Notes: a model not told the origin generated them from the sequence alone. Shown: positions 1-8,934, counted from the stretch's first letter. The stretch: 64,000 bases of DNA from Paenisporosarcina cavernae (GCF_003595195.1 NZ_CP032418.1:1128501-1192500), one strand, 5' to 3'. A program made the numbers and translations.

Positions 1-728
1 GCCAGATGCCTACAACCGTTCTAGCACATGACAGTTCTGTTGGTGGAAAAACAGCAATTAATCATTCACTTGGAAAAAATTTGCTTGGTGCTTTTCATCA
101 ACCTATAGCTGTGTTGTATGATAGTTCTTTCTTTGACACGTTGAGCGAAAAAGAATTTCGATCAGGCTTTGCCGAGTTATGGAAGCATGCTTGGTTAAGT
201 GATGCAAATTGGCTGCAAGAACTTGAAATTTCCGTTCTCCAGAATAGTTGGAGATCTATTCCTTGGGTGGCAGAGCTAACAAAAGGAATACAAGTAAAAG
301 TCTCTATTGTAGAACGAGATGTTTTTGAACGACATGAACGAAAGTATTTAAATTTTGGTCATACCTTTTCGCATGCATTAGAAAAGGGTATCGGATATTC
401 TGAGATTTCGCATGGTGAAGCGGTAGCTATTGGTATCCTGTTCGACCTTCTTATAAGTGCAGAAAAAGGATTCATACCCCATCAACTTGTTAAAGAAAAA
501 ATAACTTTTATACATTCATTAGGATATCCTTTGAACAAAGTCTCCTCTGTGCCATTTGAAAACTATTACGAACTAATGGTGCGTGATAAGAAAGCGACGA
601 AAACAGGAATTCAATTCGTTTTACTTCACACAATTGGAAATCCTGTCGTTGAAACAATTGAAAAAAAACTATTGCTCCATGCATATCATCTATTCCAACA
701 ATTAATAGAGGAGGTTGCTAATGATTAG
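1..728 (+). CDS. aroB: 3-dehydroquinate synthase, C-terminal part (cut by window start)
   Basis: AroB converts DAHP to 3-dehydroquinate, the second step of the shikimate pathway, in the cytosol using NAD and a divalent metal. The reading frame is open from base 3 and continues off the left edge, so about one third of a usual 360-residue protein is missing. Visible family signatures are DSSVGGKT followed by NHSLGKN near the start, and GHTFSHALE and SHGEAVAIG, which carry metal-ligand histidines. The stop overlaps the start of aroH by 8 bases, which implies translational coupling. It heads an aroB-aroH-hisC-tyrA-aroA run like that of B. subtilis. Confidence 0.96.
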   Translation, partial: QMPTTVLAHDSSVGGKTAINHSLGKNLLGAFHQPIAVLYDSSFFDTLSEKEFRSGFAELWKHAWLSDANWLQELEISVLQNSWRSIPWVAELTKGIQVKVSIVERDVFERHERKYLNFGHTFSHALEKGIGYSEISHGEAVAIGILFDLLISAEKGFIPHQLVKEKITFIHSLGYPLNKVSSVPFENYYELMVRDKKATKTGIQFVLLHTIGNPVVETIEKKLLLHAYHLFQQLIEEVAND

Positions 729-1083
729 AGGAATTCGCGGAGCAACTACTATTACCGGTGATCATCTGGAGGAACTATTAATTGAAACGGAAAAACTTGT
801 GCTCGAAATGGTCCGAGTAAACCACGTGGATCCTGATGAAGTTGCCTCTGTTATTATTTCGACGACAACCGATATTTGTAGTGGGTTTCCAGCAAAAGCT
901 GTCCGATCGATTGAAGGGTGGAAATATGTACCTGTTATGTGTACACATGAAATGGTCGTTTCGGGATCTTTGCCACACTGTATTCGTGTGTTAATGCATG
1001 TAAATACATCCGTATCACAAGAACACATACACCATATTTATTTAAATGAGGCAATTGGGTTAAGACCAGATCTATCTAGTTAG
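721..1083 (+). CDS. aroH: Chorismate mutase, AroH class
   Basis: This 120-residue monofunctional chorismate mutase converts chorismate to prephenate for tyrosine and phenylalanine. It begins with the AroH signature RGIRGATT and carries a CIRVLMHV segment near residue 90, where the family has a catalytic arginine. I place the start at ATG 721, because an AGAGGAGG ribosome site at 707-714 sits 6 bases upstream. A TTG at 715 would lie directly against that site. The gene overlaps the end of aroB and is followed 13 bases later by hisC. Confidence 0.95.
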   Translation: MIRGIRGATTITGDHLEELLIETEKLVLEMVRVNHVDPDEVASVIISTTTDICSGFPAKAVRSIEGWKYVPVMCTHEMVVSGSLPHCIRVLMHVNTSVSQEHIHHIYLNEAIGLRPDLSS

Positions 1084-1096
1084 GAGTGAGGAATTA

Positions 1097-2197
1097 ATGA
1101 AATGGAAGCAACAGCTTTTAGGAATGAAAGCATACCAACCTGGGAAATCAGCAGAAGATGTTAAAAAAATATGGGATTTAAAGACTGTCGTAAAATTAGC
1201 GTCAAATGAAAATCCATATGGATGTTCTACACGCGTAAACGAGGCGATGGATCAATATCCACTTTCTGCAGCTATATATCCAGATGGGTATGCTTACTCA
1301 CTAAAAAAGGCCTTAAGCGAGCATTTGCATGTTAACATGGATCAATTAATGATAGGTAATGGATCGGATGAAATAATACGAATTGTTTCACGTGCACTTT
1401 TACATTCTAATGCTTCCACTATTATGCCCACTCCATCTTTTCCTCAATATAGACATAATGCATTGATTGAAGGTGCAGAGATAATAGAGATCCCGCTACT
1501 TAATGGGATGCATGACCTAGAAAAAATGCTTCATTCGATTAAAGAGAATACATCGGTTATTTGGTTATGCTCTCCTAATAATCCTACAGGTACGCTAATT
1601 TCATCTTTAGATCTCCGTCATTTTTTGATGCAAGTACCTAAGGATGTCCTTGTGGTTCTTGACGAGGCGTATTTTGATTATATCCACGATGATGCCTATG
1701 AAAATTCAATTGAATTACTTAAGACATTCTCCAACTTACTTGTATTGAGAACATTTTCAAAAGCATATGGATTAGCAAGTTTCAGGGTAGGTTACGGAAT
1801 TGCGCATAAAGAGTTAATCGAAAAGCTGGATCCAGTGCGAGAACCATTTAACAGTCCTACGATCAGTCAATATGTCGCACAGCATGCGTTACAAGATCAA
1901 CATTTTATACAAGTTACTCGAAATGAAACGAAAAAGGGAATTCAATTGTTTGAAGCATTTGCAGAGAAAAATAACCTTCATATATACCCAAGTGAAGCAA
2001 ACTTCGTCTTGTTACAGGTTCCTAAAAAGGCAGATGAAGTATTCCAAGATCTAATGGCAAAAGGATTCATCATTCGAAGCGGGGATGTACTAGGTACCCC
2101 GGGCTATATACGAATAACCATTGGAACGCATGACCAGAATGCATCATTTTTAGATGCTTTAACTGGCATCTTATTTGCGGATGAGGACCGTTTATGA
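1097..2197 (+). CDS. hisC: Histidinol-phosphate / aromatic aminotransferase
   Basis: This 366-residue class II (HisC-type) PLP aminotransferase has the ASNENPYG substrate-binding segment near residue 35. It also has the SPNNPTGT loop, a DEAYFDY aspartate motif and the FSKAYGLA lysine motif that forms the Schiff base with PLP. In B. subtilis the homologue in this operon serves both histidine and tyrosine/phenylalanine synthesis, and the position between aroH and tyrA fits the same double role here. That role is inferred from context. The stop overlaps the tyrA start by 4 bases. Confidence 0.95.
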   Translation: MKWKQQLLGMKAYQPGKSAEDVKKIWDLKTVVKLASNENPYGCSTRVNEAMDQYPLSAAIYPDGYAYSLKKALSEHLHVNMDQLMIGNGSDEIIRIVSRALLHSNASTIMPTPSFPQYRHNALIEGAEIIEIPLLNGMHDLEKMLHSIKENTSVIWLCSPNNPTGTLISSLDLRHFLMQVPKDVLVVLDEAYFDYIHDDAYENSIELLKTFSNLLVLRTFSKAYGLASFRVGYGIAHKELIEKLDPVREPFNSPTISQYVAQHALQDQHFIQVTRNETKKGIQLFEAFAEKNNLHIYPSEANFVLLQVPKKADEVFQDLMAKGFIIRSGDVLGTPGYIRITIGTHDQNASFLDALTGILFADEDRL

Positions 2198-3285
2198 AAA
2201 TAGGAATTATTGGACTTGGTCTTATTGGAGGATCACTTGCTAAAGCTTTAAAGCGTAATTCCGAGAATTATGTCATTGGTTTTGACGTTAAAAAAGAGAG
2301 TCTTTCACACGCGTTAAACAAAAAGATCATTGACGAGATTGCACTAAACTGTGAGGATGATTTCCATTCAGTTGACTATCTTTTTTTAGCAACACCTGTG
2401 GAGAAAACAATCGAAATTATGCGATTGATTCCGTCTTGGAGATTAAAGGAAAATGTGATTGTTTCTGATACAGGCAGTACAAAAAAAGAAATTATGAAAG
2501 TAGCGCAAGAACTTACTACTGTCGGAATTACGTTCATTGGCGCCCATCCCATGGCAGGTTCTCATAAAAGCGGTCTAAGCGCATCTAAAGCACATTTGTT
2601 TGAAAATGCCTATATGATCCTTACACCTTTAGGGAATGATATATCTCTTATACACTCGATGAAAAAGCTTTTAGAACCGACGAAAGCGAAAGTTTTGGTC
2701 ACAAGTGCACAACAACACGATGAGATGACTGCTCTAGTAAGTCATTTCCCTCATTTGGTTGCCACCTCGCTCGTACATCGATTGGCAAATGAAGCGTCTG
2801 ATTATCCAGTAGCAATGAAAATTGCTGCAGGAGGTTTTCGGGATACGACACGTATCGCTTCTGGTAATCCAATTATGTGGCGTGATATCACGATACAAAA
2901 TAGAGAAATCCTGTTGTCACAATTACAAAAATGGGAAGAAGAGATGCAACGGTTGAAGAAGTTGCTTTCTGAAGGATCACCTTCCGATATGGAAGATTAT
3001 TTTATTTCTGCAAAACAAGTTCGAGATGAGTTGCCTATATCCAATCAAGGCGCACTTTACAGTACGTTTGATTTATCTGTCGATGTTCCGGATTATCCAG
3101 GCGTAATTTCAGAGCTAACAGGTTTACTTGCTGAGCATATGATTAGTTTAACAAACCTACGAATTGTAGAAGCCAGAGAAGATATTTATGGGATTTTTGT
3201 GATAAGTTTTCAAACTGCTTCCGATCGTCAACGTGCACAGGAACTTATTCAAACGAAAACTGCATATGAATCGTATATTTCGTAA
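2194..3285 (+). CDS. tyrA: Prephenate dehydrogenase with C-terminal ACT domain
   Basis: TyrA oxidatively decarboxylates prephenate to 4-hydroxyphenylpyruvate. The 363-residue protein opens with a Rossmann fold (GLGLIGGS at residues 7-14) and contains the GAHPMAGSHKSG active-site segment. It ends in an ACT domain from about residue 292 (FDLSVDVPDYPGVI), which in this family senses aromatic amino acids. Translation is coupled to hisC by an ATGA-type 4-base overlap. Confidence 0.95.
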   Translation: MKIGIIGLGLIGGSLAKALKRNSENYVIGFDVKKESLSHALNKKIIDEIALNCEDDFHSVDYLFLATPVEKTIEIMRLIPSWRLKENVIVSDTGSTKKEIMKVAQELTTVGITFIGAHPMAGSHKSGLSASKAHLFENAYMILTPLGNDISLIHSMKKLLEPTKAKVLVTSAQQHDEMTALVSHFPHLVATSLVHRLANEASDYPVAMKIAAGGFRDTTRIASGNPIMWRDITIQNREILLSQLQKWEEEMQRLKKLLSEGSPSDMEDYFISAKQVRDELPISNQGALYSTFDLSVDVPDYPGVISELTGLLAEHMISLTNLRIVEAREDIYGIFVISFQTASDRQRAQELIQTKTAYESYIS

Positions 3286-3318
3286 AAAGATAGTATGAAG
3301 AGTTAGGGAGTGAAAGAT

Positions 3319-4608
3319 GTGGAAAAAACACTCTATCCATTATCGGAACCATTAAATGGGTCCATTCAAATTCCAGGGGACAAATCCATTTCACACAGAG
3401 CAATTATGTTTGGCTCGGTGGCGAAAGGGGAAACCATCGTGTCGAATTTTCTACCAGGTGCTGATTGTCTAAGTACCATCGATTGTTTTCGAAAACTCGG
3501 AGTTCAAATTGACCAACAGGATACGACCGTTACCATTTCAAGCGAAGGGTTTCATTCATTCAAAGAGCCCGCGGAAATCTTGGATACGGGAAATTCCGGA
3601 ACAACAACACGATTATTAACTGGTTTACTTGCAGGCTCGTCCATTTTTGCAGTGATAAAAGGGGACGAATCGATCTCGAAACGACCGATGGGAAGGGTAA
3701 CGAATCCATTGCGAAAAATGGGAGCAATCATTCATGGCCGAGAAGAAGCACAATTTACTCCCCTAGCAATAAGTGGAACGAAACTACAAGGCATAAACTA
3801 CACGATGCCAGTAGCTTCCGCTCAGGTAAAATCTGCTATTTTACTTGCTGGACTTCATAGTGAATCGGAAACTGTTTTACAAGAAAATGTTAAAACGAGA
3901 GATCACACCGAAAAGATGATGGAGCAATTCGGTGTTGATATCAAGGTGGTAGATAATACTATACATTTAAAGCCCGCTGGAGAGTTACATGGTAGAACAA
4001 TTGAAGTACCAGGTGATATTTCATCTGCCGCTTTCTTTCTAGTTGCAGGAGCTATTACACCCAATAGCTCGATTGAACTTAAGAATGTCGGATTAAATGA
4101 TACTAGGACTGGGATCCTTGATATACTTCAAGCGATGAATGCAACGTATAAGGTAACTCCTCAAAGTGTTCATTCGACTGAGCCAGTTGGAACTATTTCT
4201 ATTGAGTATAGTGCATTAACTGGGACAACCATCGATGGTTCGTTCATTCCAAGATTAATCGACGAAATTCCCGTGATTGCATTAATGGCAACGCAAGCAG
4301 TAGGAAAAACGATTATTAAGGATGCAGAAGAGTTAAAAGTAAAAGAAACAAATCGAATCGATGCAGTTGTAACGGAACTAAAAAAACTTGGAGCTACTAT
4401 TGAAGCGACAGAAGATGGGATGATTATTGAAGGACCTACACCTCTTCATGGAGGAACCATTCAAACATATGGTGATCATCGAATTGCGATGATGGCCAGC
4501 ATAGCTTCGCTTATAAGTAGTGACCCAATTACGATAGACAATTATCATTGTATAAATGTCTCTTATCCAACATTTTTTGACCATATTGAAAAATTAACAA
4601 CGAAATAG
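3319..4608 (+). CDS. aroA: 3-phosphoshikimate 1-carboxyvinyltransferase (EPSP synthase)
   Basis: This enzyme joins shikimate-3-phosphate and phosphoenolpyruvate to give EPSP (called aroE in B. subtilis). The 429-residue product has the PGDKSISHRA segment near the start, DTGNSGTTTRLL, and the DEIPV and KETNRI regions of the catalytic cleft. Both halves of the inside-out alpha/beta barrel are full length. I choose GTG 3319, since an AGGGAG site at 3305-3310 is 8 bases upstream. An earlier GTG at 3310 overlaps that site. It ends the aromatic run and is followed by a strong terminator hairpin. Confidence 0.95.
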   Translation: MEKTLYPLSEPLNGSIQIPGDKSISHRAIMFGSVAKGETIVSNFLPGADCLSTIDCFRKLGVQIDQQDTTVTISSEGFHSFKEPAEILDTGNSGTTTRLLTGLLAGSSIFAVIKGDESISKRPMGRVTNPLRKMGAIIHGREEAQFTPLAISGTKLQGINYTMPVASAQVKSAILLAGLHSESETVLQENVKTRDHTEKMMEQFGVDIKVVDNTIHLKPAGELHGRTIEVPGDISSAAFFLVAGAITPNSSIELKNVGLNDTRTGILDILQAMNATYKVTPQSVHSTEPVGTISIEYSALTGTTIDGSFIPRLIDEIPVIALMATQAVGKTIIKDAEELKVKETNRIDAVVTELKKLGATIEATEDGMIIEGPTPLHGGTIQTYGDHRIAMMASIASLISSDPITIDNYHCINVSYPTFFDHIEKLTTK

Positions 4609-4618
4609 AGTGAGCTTA

Positions 4619-4987
4619 AAGAAAGAGGCTGGGACAAATGGATGATTTGTCCCAGCCTCTTTTTTCATTTCGTCGAAAACTTGACAGGTGAACCCTTCAA
4701 GAACATGGATGTTCACATGCCGAAATGCTACATGGATGTCGCCTCGTTTCGGCCGTAAGGAGGCACGAACTCAACTAATTCCCTTAGACTTGGTTTGTGG
4801 GAATGGATTTAAGTTTCGTGCTGATCGCCCAGGAGTCACGCCTGTCCTACACATTCGACATTTTAATCAGGAAACAGTGGAAGAACGACCAAATAAGTCT
4901 GATCCTTTCTTCATAAAATTATCCTACATAAAAATGGTAGATTTTCATTCTTGAGCTTAGACTAGTTTATATCCTAGCCTCTTTCTT
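4619..4987. repeat. Non-coding element bounded by 15-bp terminal inverted repeats
   Basis: The segment starts with AAGAAAGAGGCTGGG (4619-4633) and ends with CCTAGCCTCTTTCTT (4973-4987), which are inverse complements with one mismatch. Inside are nested short inverted repeats. GAACAT-GG-ATGTTC lies at 4701-4714, and GCCGAAA (4719-4725) faces TTTCGGC (4747-4753) around a second ACATGGATGT. The first copy of ACATGGATGT is at 4703-4712. No convincing protein is encoded and no target duplication is visible. It looks like a degenerate miniature repeat of the GAGGCTGGGACA type common in Firmicute intergenic DNA. Its identity is inference. Confidence 0.5.
4622..4665 (+). terminator. Rho-independent terminator after aroA
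   Basis: A perfect 18-bp stem has arms at 4622-4639 and 4645-4662 and a GGATG loop, followed by a run of T. It lies 14 bases after the aroA stop and also forms the left end of the inverted-repeat element. Confidence 0.9.
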
Positions 4988-5069
4988 GAAAATTTTTTTA
5001 CACAACTCATACACTATTCACATTTAACTTCTCGGAAATCGAAAGATGGCATAGAAAAAGAGAAAATTC

Positions 5070-5098
5070 TTGTCACGCGTAACCGCTTCCTGTACCCT
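5070..5098 (+). promoter_or_regulatory. SigA-type promoter for ypiA
   Basis: TTGTCA (5070-5075) and TACCCT (5093-5098) are separated by 17 bases, with a TG just before the -10 box. Transcription would begin about 25 bases before the ypiA ATG, so the in-frame TTG at 5070 is a -35 box and not a start codon. Confidence 0.55.
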
Positions 5099-5129
5099 AG
5101 TGAAAGAAAATGAGATCGGAGCTATTACT

Positions 5130-6389
5130 ATGATAATTGAACAGAAATTTCAACAAGCTATCTCACAAGGAGATGCCAGTGAAGTAAAGTCGTTAGTGAG
5201 TGATGCGCTTTTAAATGAATCTCCAGATGTACTCGATCAAATTGCTCAATATTTAGCAACAGAAGGCTATTTCGAAGAGGCATTGGAAATATATCAGCAC
5301 TTTCAATTTTTGTATCCTGGGGAGAATCAATTTTTAATCGATCAAGCTCAATTATTATTTGAACTTGGACAGGAAGATAAGGCAATAGAGTTGCTAAGTT
5401 CAATTGACGAAAAGGATACAGTTTACCTTCAAGCACTTTTAACTTTAGCAGATTACTACCAAGTAATAGGCTATTTAGATGTTGCAGAGCAAAAATTGGA
5501 GCAAGCACTAGTGATGTTGCCGGATGAACCAATGTTGTTATTTTCTAAAGGACAACTATTAGAAGAAAGTGGCCGATTTCTTGAGGCAGCAAGAATTTTC
5601 GAAAACTTAATGAAACAGGAAATTGACGAATTGCAGGAATGGAATCTCGAACTGCGTCTTGCTTCCGTGTACAGTGCAGGTGGAGCATATGAAGAGTCAA
5701 TTCCTTTATACGAACGTTTTTTAAAAGACGAAGAACTTCCTGAAGTGAAGTTTCAATTGGCTTATGCACTTTTTCAAACAGAACAATATGAGCGTGCAGT
5801 CGAACAGTTAACGGAAATTATAACGATGGATCCGGATTTCTTTAATGCGTATCTTCTTCTTTCACATAGCTATCAAATGATGGAAGAAGATCAACTTGCC
5901 TTAAAATGGATAGAAAAAGGTATAAAACGGGATGAAGTGGACAAAGAATATTATGTAACAGCAGGAAAATTAGCATTAAAGCTAGGAAAAACCGAGGATG
6001 CAGAAACATATTTACGACAATCCTTAGCGATTGATCCAGGTTACTTAGATGCGTTGATTGTCCTTGTAAGTTTATTGTCGAATAAAGATTCTCACGAAGA
6101 AGTTATAGAATTATTTGAGTGGGTAAAGAGTTACGAGGAAGATCCACTTTCAATCTATCCGCTAGTCGCAAAATCATATGCAGAACTTGAACTGTTTCAA
6201 GAGGCATATCAATTGTATGAAGAAGCATATAGTGAATGGAAAGAAGATCCAACTTTCCTAGAGGAATTCATGGAATTTTTATTAGAAGAAGGAAAACGAG
6301 CTCAGGCTATCGAAGTGTTAAAGCAGCTAATGTTAATAGAGCCTACAGAACCAAAATGGGAAGAAATGTATCATCAAATACAAGACTAA
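5130..6389 (+). CDS. ypiA: TPR-repeat protein, YpiA-like
   Basis: The 419-residue product consists almost entirely of 34-residue tetratricopeptide repeats, for example the units around FEEALEIYQHFQFLYPG and AETYLRQSLAIDPGYLDALI. It has no signal peptide or membrane segment, so it is probably a cytosolic protein-interaction scaffold. Length and position between the aromatic genes and ypiB match B. subtilis YpiA. I choose ATG 5130, with a GGAG site 8 bases upstream. An in-frame TTG at 5070 coincides with a promoter element. Its partner is not known from sequence. Confidence 0.85.
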   Translation: MIIEQKFQQAISQGDASEVKSLVSDALLNESPDVLDQIAQYLATEGYFEEALEIYQHFQFLYPGENQFLIDQAQLLFELGQEDKAIELLSSIDEKDTVYLQALLTLADYYQVIGYLDVAEQKLEQALVMLPDEPMLLFSKGQLLEESGRFLEAARIFENLMKQEIDELQEWNLELRLASVYSAGGAYEESIPLYERFLKDEELPEVKFQLAYALFQTEQYERAVEQLTEIITMDPDFFNAYLLLSHSYQMMEEDQLALKWIEKGIKRDEVDKEYYVTAGKLALKLGKTEDAETYLRQSLAIDPGYLDALIVLVSLLSNKDSHEEVIELFEWVKSYEEDPLSIYPLVAKSYAELELFQEAYQLYEEAYSEWKEDPTFLEEFMEFLLEEGKRAQAIEVLKQLMLIEPTEPKWEEMYHQIQD

Positions 6390-6410
6390 GTTTGGAAGGA
6401 GTGATATCTG

Positions 6411-6959
6411 ATGCCAGCTTCCGTTTCTGCAGTCGAGAAAAAAGAATTTGTACGTTGGTTTCTCTCGAAATTCGAATTGAAGCGTCGCGAATGCGTATGG
6501 ATTTTAAACTATATGCTAAGCCATGATGAAATATTGCGTCATGTTCATTTCGTCGAAGAAGCACATTATTGCCCACGTGCGATGGTTATGTCAGTAACAG
6601 ATTCCTCCGGAATACCATTTCGTTTTTATAAAGGTAACTTAATGACTTCTGATGCGGAAAAATCGTTCCACGATATGCGATTAAATCCAAAGGAACCATT
6701 ATATATTCAACTGAATTTCCCATTGTTTCCACCAAGTCCTGAATACTTAGCAGTATTAGAAGAAAACCCGCATTATCCTTACAAGTGGCAAGTAGAAGAG
6801 GGAGATAAAAAACTTGCGAATGATATTGTAGCGAAAAGTGTAGGAGAATTTCAAGAGGAATATTTGTTAAAAGAAATAGACCGCACATTAGATAATCAAG
6901 ATGAAAAACGATTTTTTGAGTTATCCAAATTATTAAATGACATAAAAAATCAAGGATAG
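6411..6959 (+). CDS. ypiB: YpiB / UPF0302 family protein
   Basis: The 182-residue protein matches the UPF0302 family in length and layout. It has an N-terminal region (FVRWFLSKFELKRREC), a central segment with HFVEEAHYCPRAM, and a C-terminal helical part (FFELSKLLNDI). The biochemical role is not established. It follows ypiA after 21 bases with a GGAAGGAG ribosome site, so the two are probably co-transcribed. Confidence 0.88.
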   Translation: MPASVSAVEKKEFVRWFLSKFELKRRECVWILNYMLSHDEILRHVHFVEEAHYCPRAMVMSVTDSSGIPFRFYKGNLMTSDAEKSFHDMRLNPKEPLYIQLNFPLFPPSPEYLAVLEENPHYPYKWQVEEGDKKLANDIVAKSVGEFQEEYLLKEIDRTLDNQDEKRFFELSKLLNDIKNQG

Positions 6960-6991
6960 GTTTAAGGTGACTTACACGTTTTAACGGAGAG

Positions 6992-7015
6992 AAAAACCGC
7001 GAATTCGCGGTTTTT
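6992..7015. terminator. Palindromic terminator after ypiB
   Basis: Perfect inverted repeat AAAAACCGCG-AATT-CGCGGTTTTT followed by more T. The symmetry allows action on both strands, but only the plus-strand ypiA-ypiB unit needs it here. Confidence 0.85.
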
Positions 7016-7030
7016 CTTTATGTGTAATTC

Positions 7031-7078
7031 TTGAAGAAAATTGGTAAGATATATATACATAGAACAAGAAGTTGTTCT
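7031..7078 (+). promoter_or_regulatory. Promoter and start-site palindrome for ypiF
   Basis: TTGAAG (7031-7036) and TATACA (7054-7059) are 17 bases apart. Directly downstream, AGAACAA-GAAG-TTGTTCT (7061-7078) is a perfect 7-bp inverted repeat that covers the expected transcription start. It could be an operator or a 5' mRNA hairpin. Confidence 0.5.
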
Positions 7079-7098
7079 AATGATAGTGGGGTGGAAAA

Positions 7099-7548
7099 AT
7101 GAAGTGGACTGTTGGTGATTTGCAAAAGATGCAAAATCAACCCGAATACGTAGATACAATCGTTGTTCCATTGGTGAAATTATCGGGTCAACCGAACAAA
7201 ATCATGGGAAGCGCAACTTCTGCTGAGTTTTTAATGGTTTTAACGATGGAATTAGAAAACCAATTTAAAGGACGAGTCGTATTAAGCCCTCCTTTTAGCT
7301 ACGTTGACAGCATGGATATGAAAAGTCTCGGAAATAGTATCAACAATGAATTGACCTTAACAGGAGCAAAAACTATTTTCTACCTATCAAGTGACTTGGA
7401 ATGGTCTGAGAAAGCTCCTGATTTAGGTGTACATATCGTTCCGTCTATTCCTTTAAATGATATGGATCAAGCAATGCGAAGTAAAATTATAGAAGATCAA
7501 GTAAGGCAGTTAGTTCCGGTGTTATCTTCAAAATGGAATGCTTTATAG
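7099..7548 (+). CDS. ypiF: YpiF family protein (DUF2487)
   Basis: The 149-residue protein starts MKWTVGDLQKM and resembles the DUF2487 family encoded just upstream of qcrABC in Bacillus. It has alternating hydrophobic strands, such as DTIVVPLVKL and GRVVLSPPFSYVD, and no signal peptide. Function is not known. The proximity to the cytochrome bc operon suggests, but does not show, a link to respiration. Translation starts at ATG 7099 after a GGGGTGG site. Confidence 0.85.
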   Translation: MKWTVGDLQKMQNQPEYVDTIVVPLVKLSGQPNKIMGSATSAEFLMVLTMELENQFKGRVVLSPPFSYVDSMDMKSLGNSINNELTLTGAKTIFYLSSDLEWSEKAPDLGVHIVPSIPLNDMDQAMRSKIIEDQVRQLVPVLSSKWNAL

Positions 7549-7598
7549 ACGTATTTCAATAAATGTTCACATTCTCACGTGTCGAAACGAATGGAATA

Positions 7599-7627
7599 TT
7601 GACCAACTCTAGGGTTTGAAGTATCAT
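7599..7627 (+). promoter_or_regulatory. SigA-type promoter for qcrABC
   Basis: TTGACC (7599-7604), a 17-base spacer and TATCAT (7622-7627) give a good vegetative promoter about 78 bases before qcrA. An 11-base GTCC-GTT-GGAC dyad lies in the leader near 7666-7676. Confidence 0.65.
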
Positions 7628-7704
7628 AGAACTGTCCTAGTTTTACTTATTTTTGTACTAAATTTGTCCGTTGGACTGACCTTTAAGTTAGAGGGGGGAA
7701 ACGC

Positions 7705-8208
7705 ATGAGTAACAACCGAGTATCGCGCCGACAATTCCTTAACTACACATTAACAGGTGTAGGTGGATTTATGGCTGCTGGTATGTTAATGCCGATGGTA
7801 CGATTTGCCATCGATCCTGTACTTCAGAAAGCCGAAGCAGGAGATTTCATTGCTACCGAGAAAAAAGTAGCTGATTTAACAGAAACTCCAGAACGTGTTG
7901 ACTTCTCTTATGAGCAAGTAGACGCTTGGTATACTTCCCAAGTAACGGATACAGCGTGGGTTTATAAAGAAGGCGATAAAATCATTGCCCTTTCTCCTAT
8001 CTGTAAACATCTTGGATGTACGGTTAACTGGGGTGCGAATGAAGACCATCCTAATCAATTCTTCTGCCCTTGTCATGGTGGTAGATATGAAAAGAATGGT
8101 AAAAACGTACCAAAAACACCACCTCTTGGACCATTAGACCAGTTTGAAGTGAAAGTTACAGACGGTTTATTGTACATCGGGAAAAAAGTTCCTAACAAAT
8201 TAGTGTAG
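7705..8208 (+). CDS. qcrA: Menaquinol:cytochrome c reductase, Rieske iron-sulfur subunit
   Basis: QcrA carries the 2Fe-2S cluster of the bc-type complex that passes electrons from menaquinol to cytochrome c. The 167-residue protein has a twin-arginine motif SRRQFLNY at residues 7-14 followed by a hydrophobic anchor, so Tat export is expected. The Rieske centre is complete, with Cys100-x-His102 and Cys121/His124 as ligands and Cys105 and Cys123 for the disulfide. The ATG lies after an AGAGGGGGG site. It is the first gene of qcrABC. Confidence 0.96.
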   Translation: MSNNRVSRRQFLNYTLTGVGGFMAAGMLMPMVRFAIDPVLQKAEAGDFIATEKKVADLTETPERVDFSYEQVDAWYTSQVTDTAWVYKEGDKIIALSPICKHLGCTVNWGANEDHPNQFFCPCHGGRYEKNGKNVPKTPPLGPLDQFEVKVTDGLLYIGKKVPNKLV

Positions 8209-8226
8209 TAAGGGGGTACGACGTAC

Positions 8227-8901
8227 GTGCTAAACAAGATATATGATTGGGTAGATGAACGTCTGGATATTACTCCTATTTGGCGTGATATCGCGGACCA
8301 CGAAGTTCCAGAACACGTTAACCCTGCACATCATTTTTCTGCATTTGTTTATTGTTTTGGTGGATTAACATTTTTCGTTACAGTGATTCAAATTCTTTCT
8401 GGAATGTTCTTAACAATGTACTACGTTCCAGATATTGAGAACGCTTGGAAATCCGTTTTTTATCTTCAAAACGAAGTAGCATTTGGTGAAATTGTGCGTG
8501 GTATGCATCACTGGGGAGCTTCCTTAGTAATCGTGATGATGTTCTTGCATACATTACGGGTATTCTTCACAGGTTCCTACAAGAAACCTCGTGAGTTGAA
8601 CTGGGTAGTAGGTGTACTAATTTTCGGTGTTATGCTTGGGTTAGGTTTCACTGGATATTTACTTCCTTGGGATATGAAAGCGTTGTTTGCAACAAAAGTA
8701 GGGATTGAAATTGCTGCCTCTGTACCATTAATTGGTGGGGCAATTAAAGTATTGTTAGCTGGGGATGAAGCTATTCTTGGTGCACAGACTTTAACTCGTT
8801 TCTTTGCGATTCATGTATTCTTCTTGCCAGCAGTTCTTTTAGGACTTCTTGCAGCTCACTTTATCATGATTCGTAAACAAGGTATTTCAGGACCGTTGTA
8901 A
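8227..8901 (+). CDS. qcrB: Menaquinol:cytochrome c reductase, cytochrome b subunit
   Basis: This 224-residue membrane protein is the short cytochrome b (b6-type) of Firmicutes. It has four membrane segments and paired heme-ligand histidines in the MHHWGASL/FLHTLRV helix and the FAIHVFFLP/LLAAHF helix. The PWDMKALFAT region corresponds to the quinol-site side. It starts with GTG 8227 behind an AAGGGGG site and lies 18 bases after qcrA. Confidence 0.95.
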   Translation: MLNKIYDWVDERLDITPIWRDIADHEVPEHVNPAHHFSAFVYCFGGLTFFVTVIQILSGMFLTMYYVPDIENAWKSVFYLQNEVAFGEIVRGMHHWGASLVIVMMFLHTLRVFFTGSYKKPRELNWVVGVLIFGVMLGLGFTGYLLPWDMKALFATKVGIEIAASVPLIGGAIKVLLAGDEAILGAQTLTRFFAIHVFFLPAVLLGLLAAHFIMIRKQGISGPL

Positions 8902-8934
8902 ACAAAAGTTTTAATTCCTAAAGGAGGGGACACT

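Noticed and set aside
4688-4954. 88-residue open frame downstream of aroA
   Set aside because: It runs through hairpins of the inverted-repeat element, has no ribosome site or family likeness and an unusual composition. More likely non-coding.
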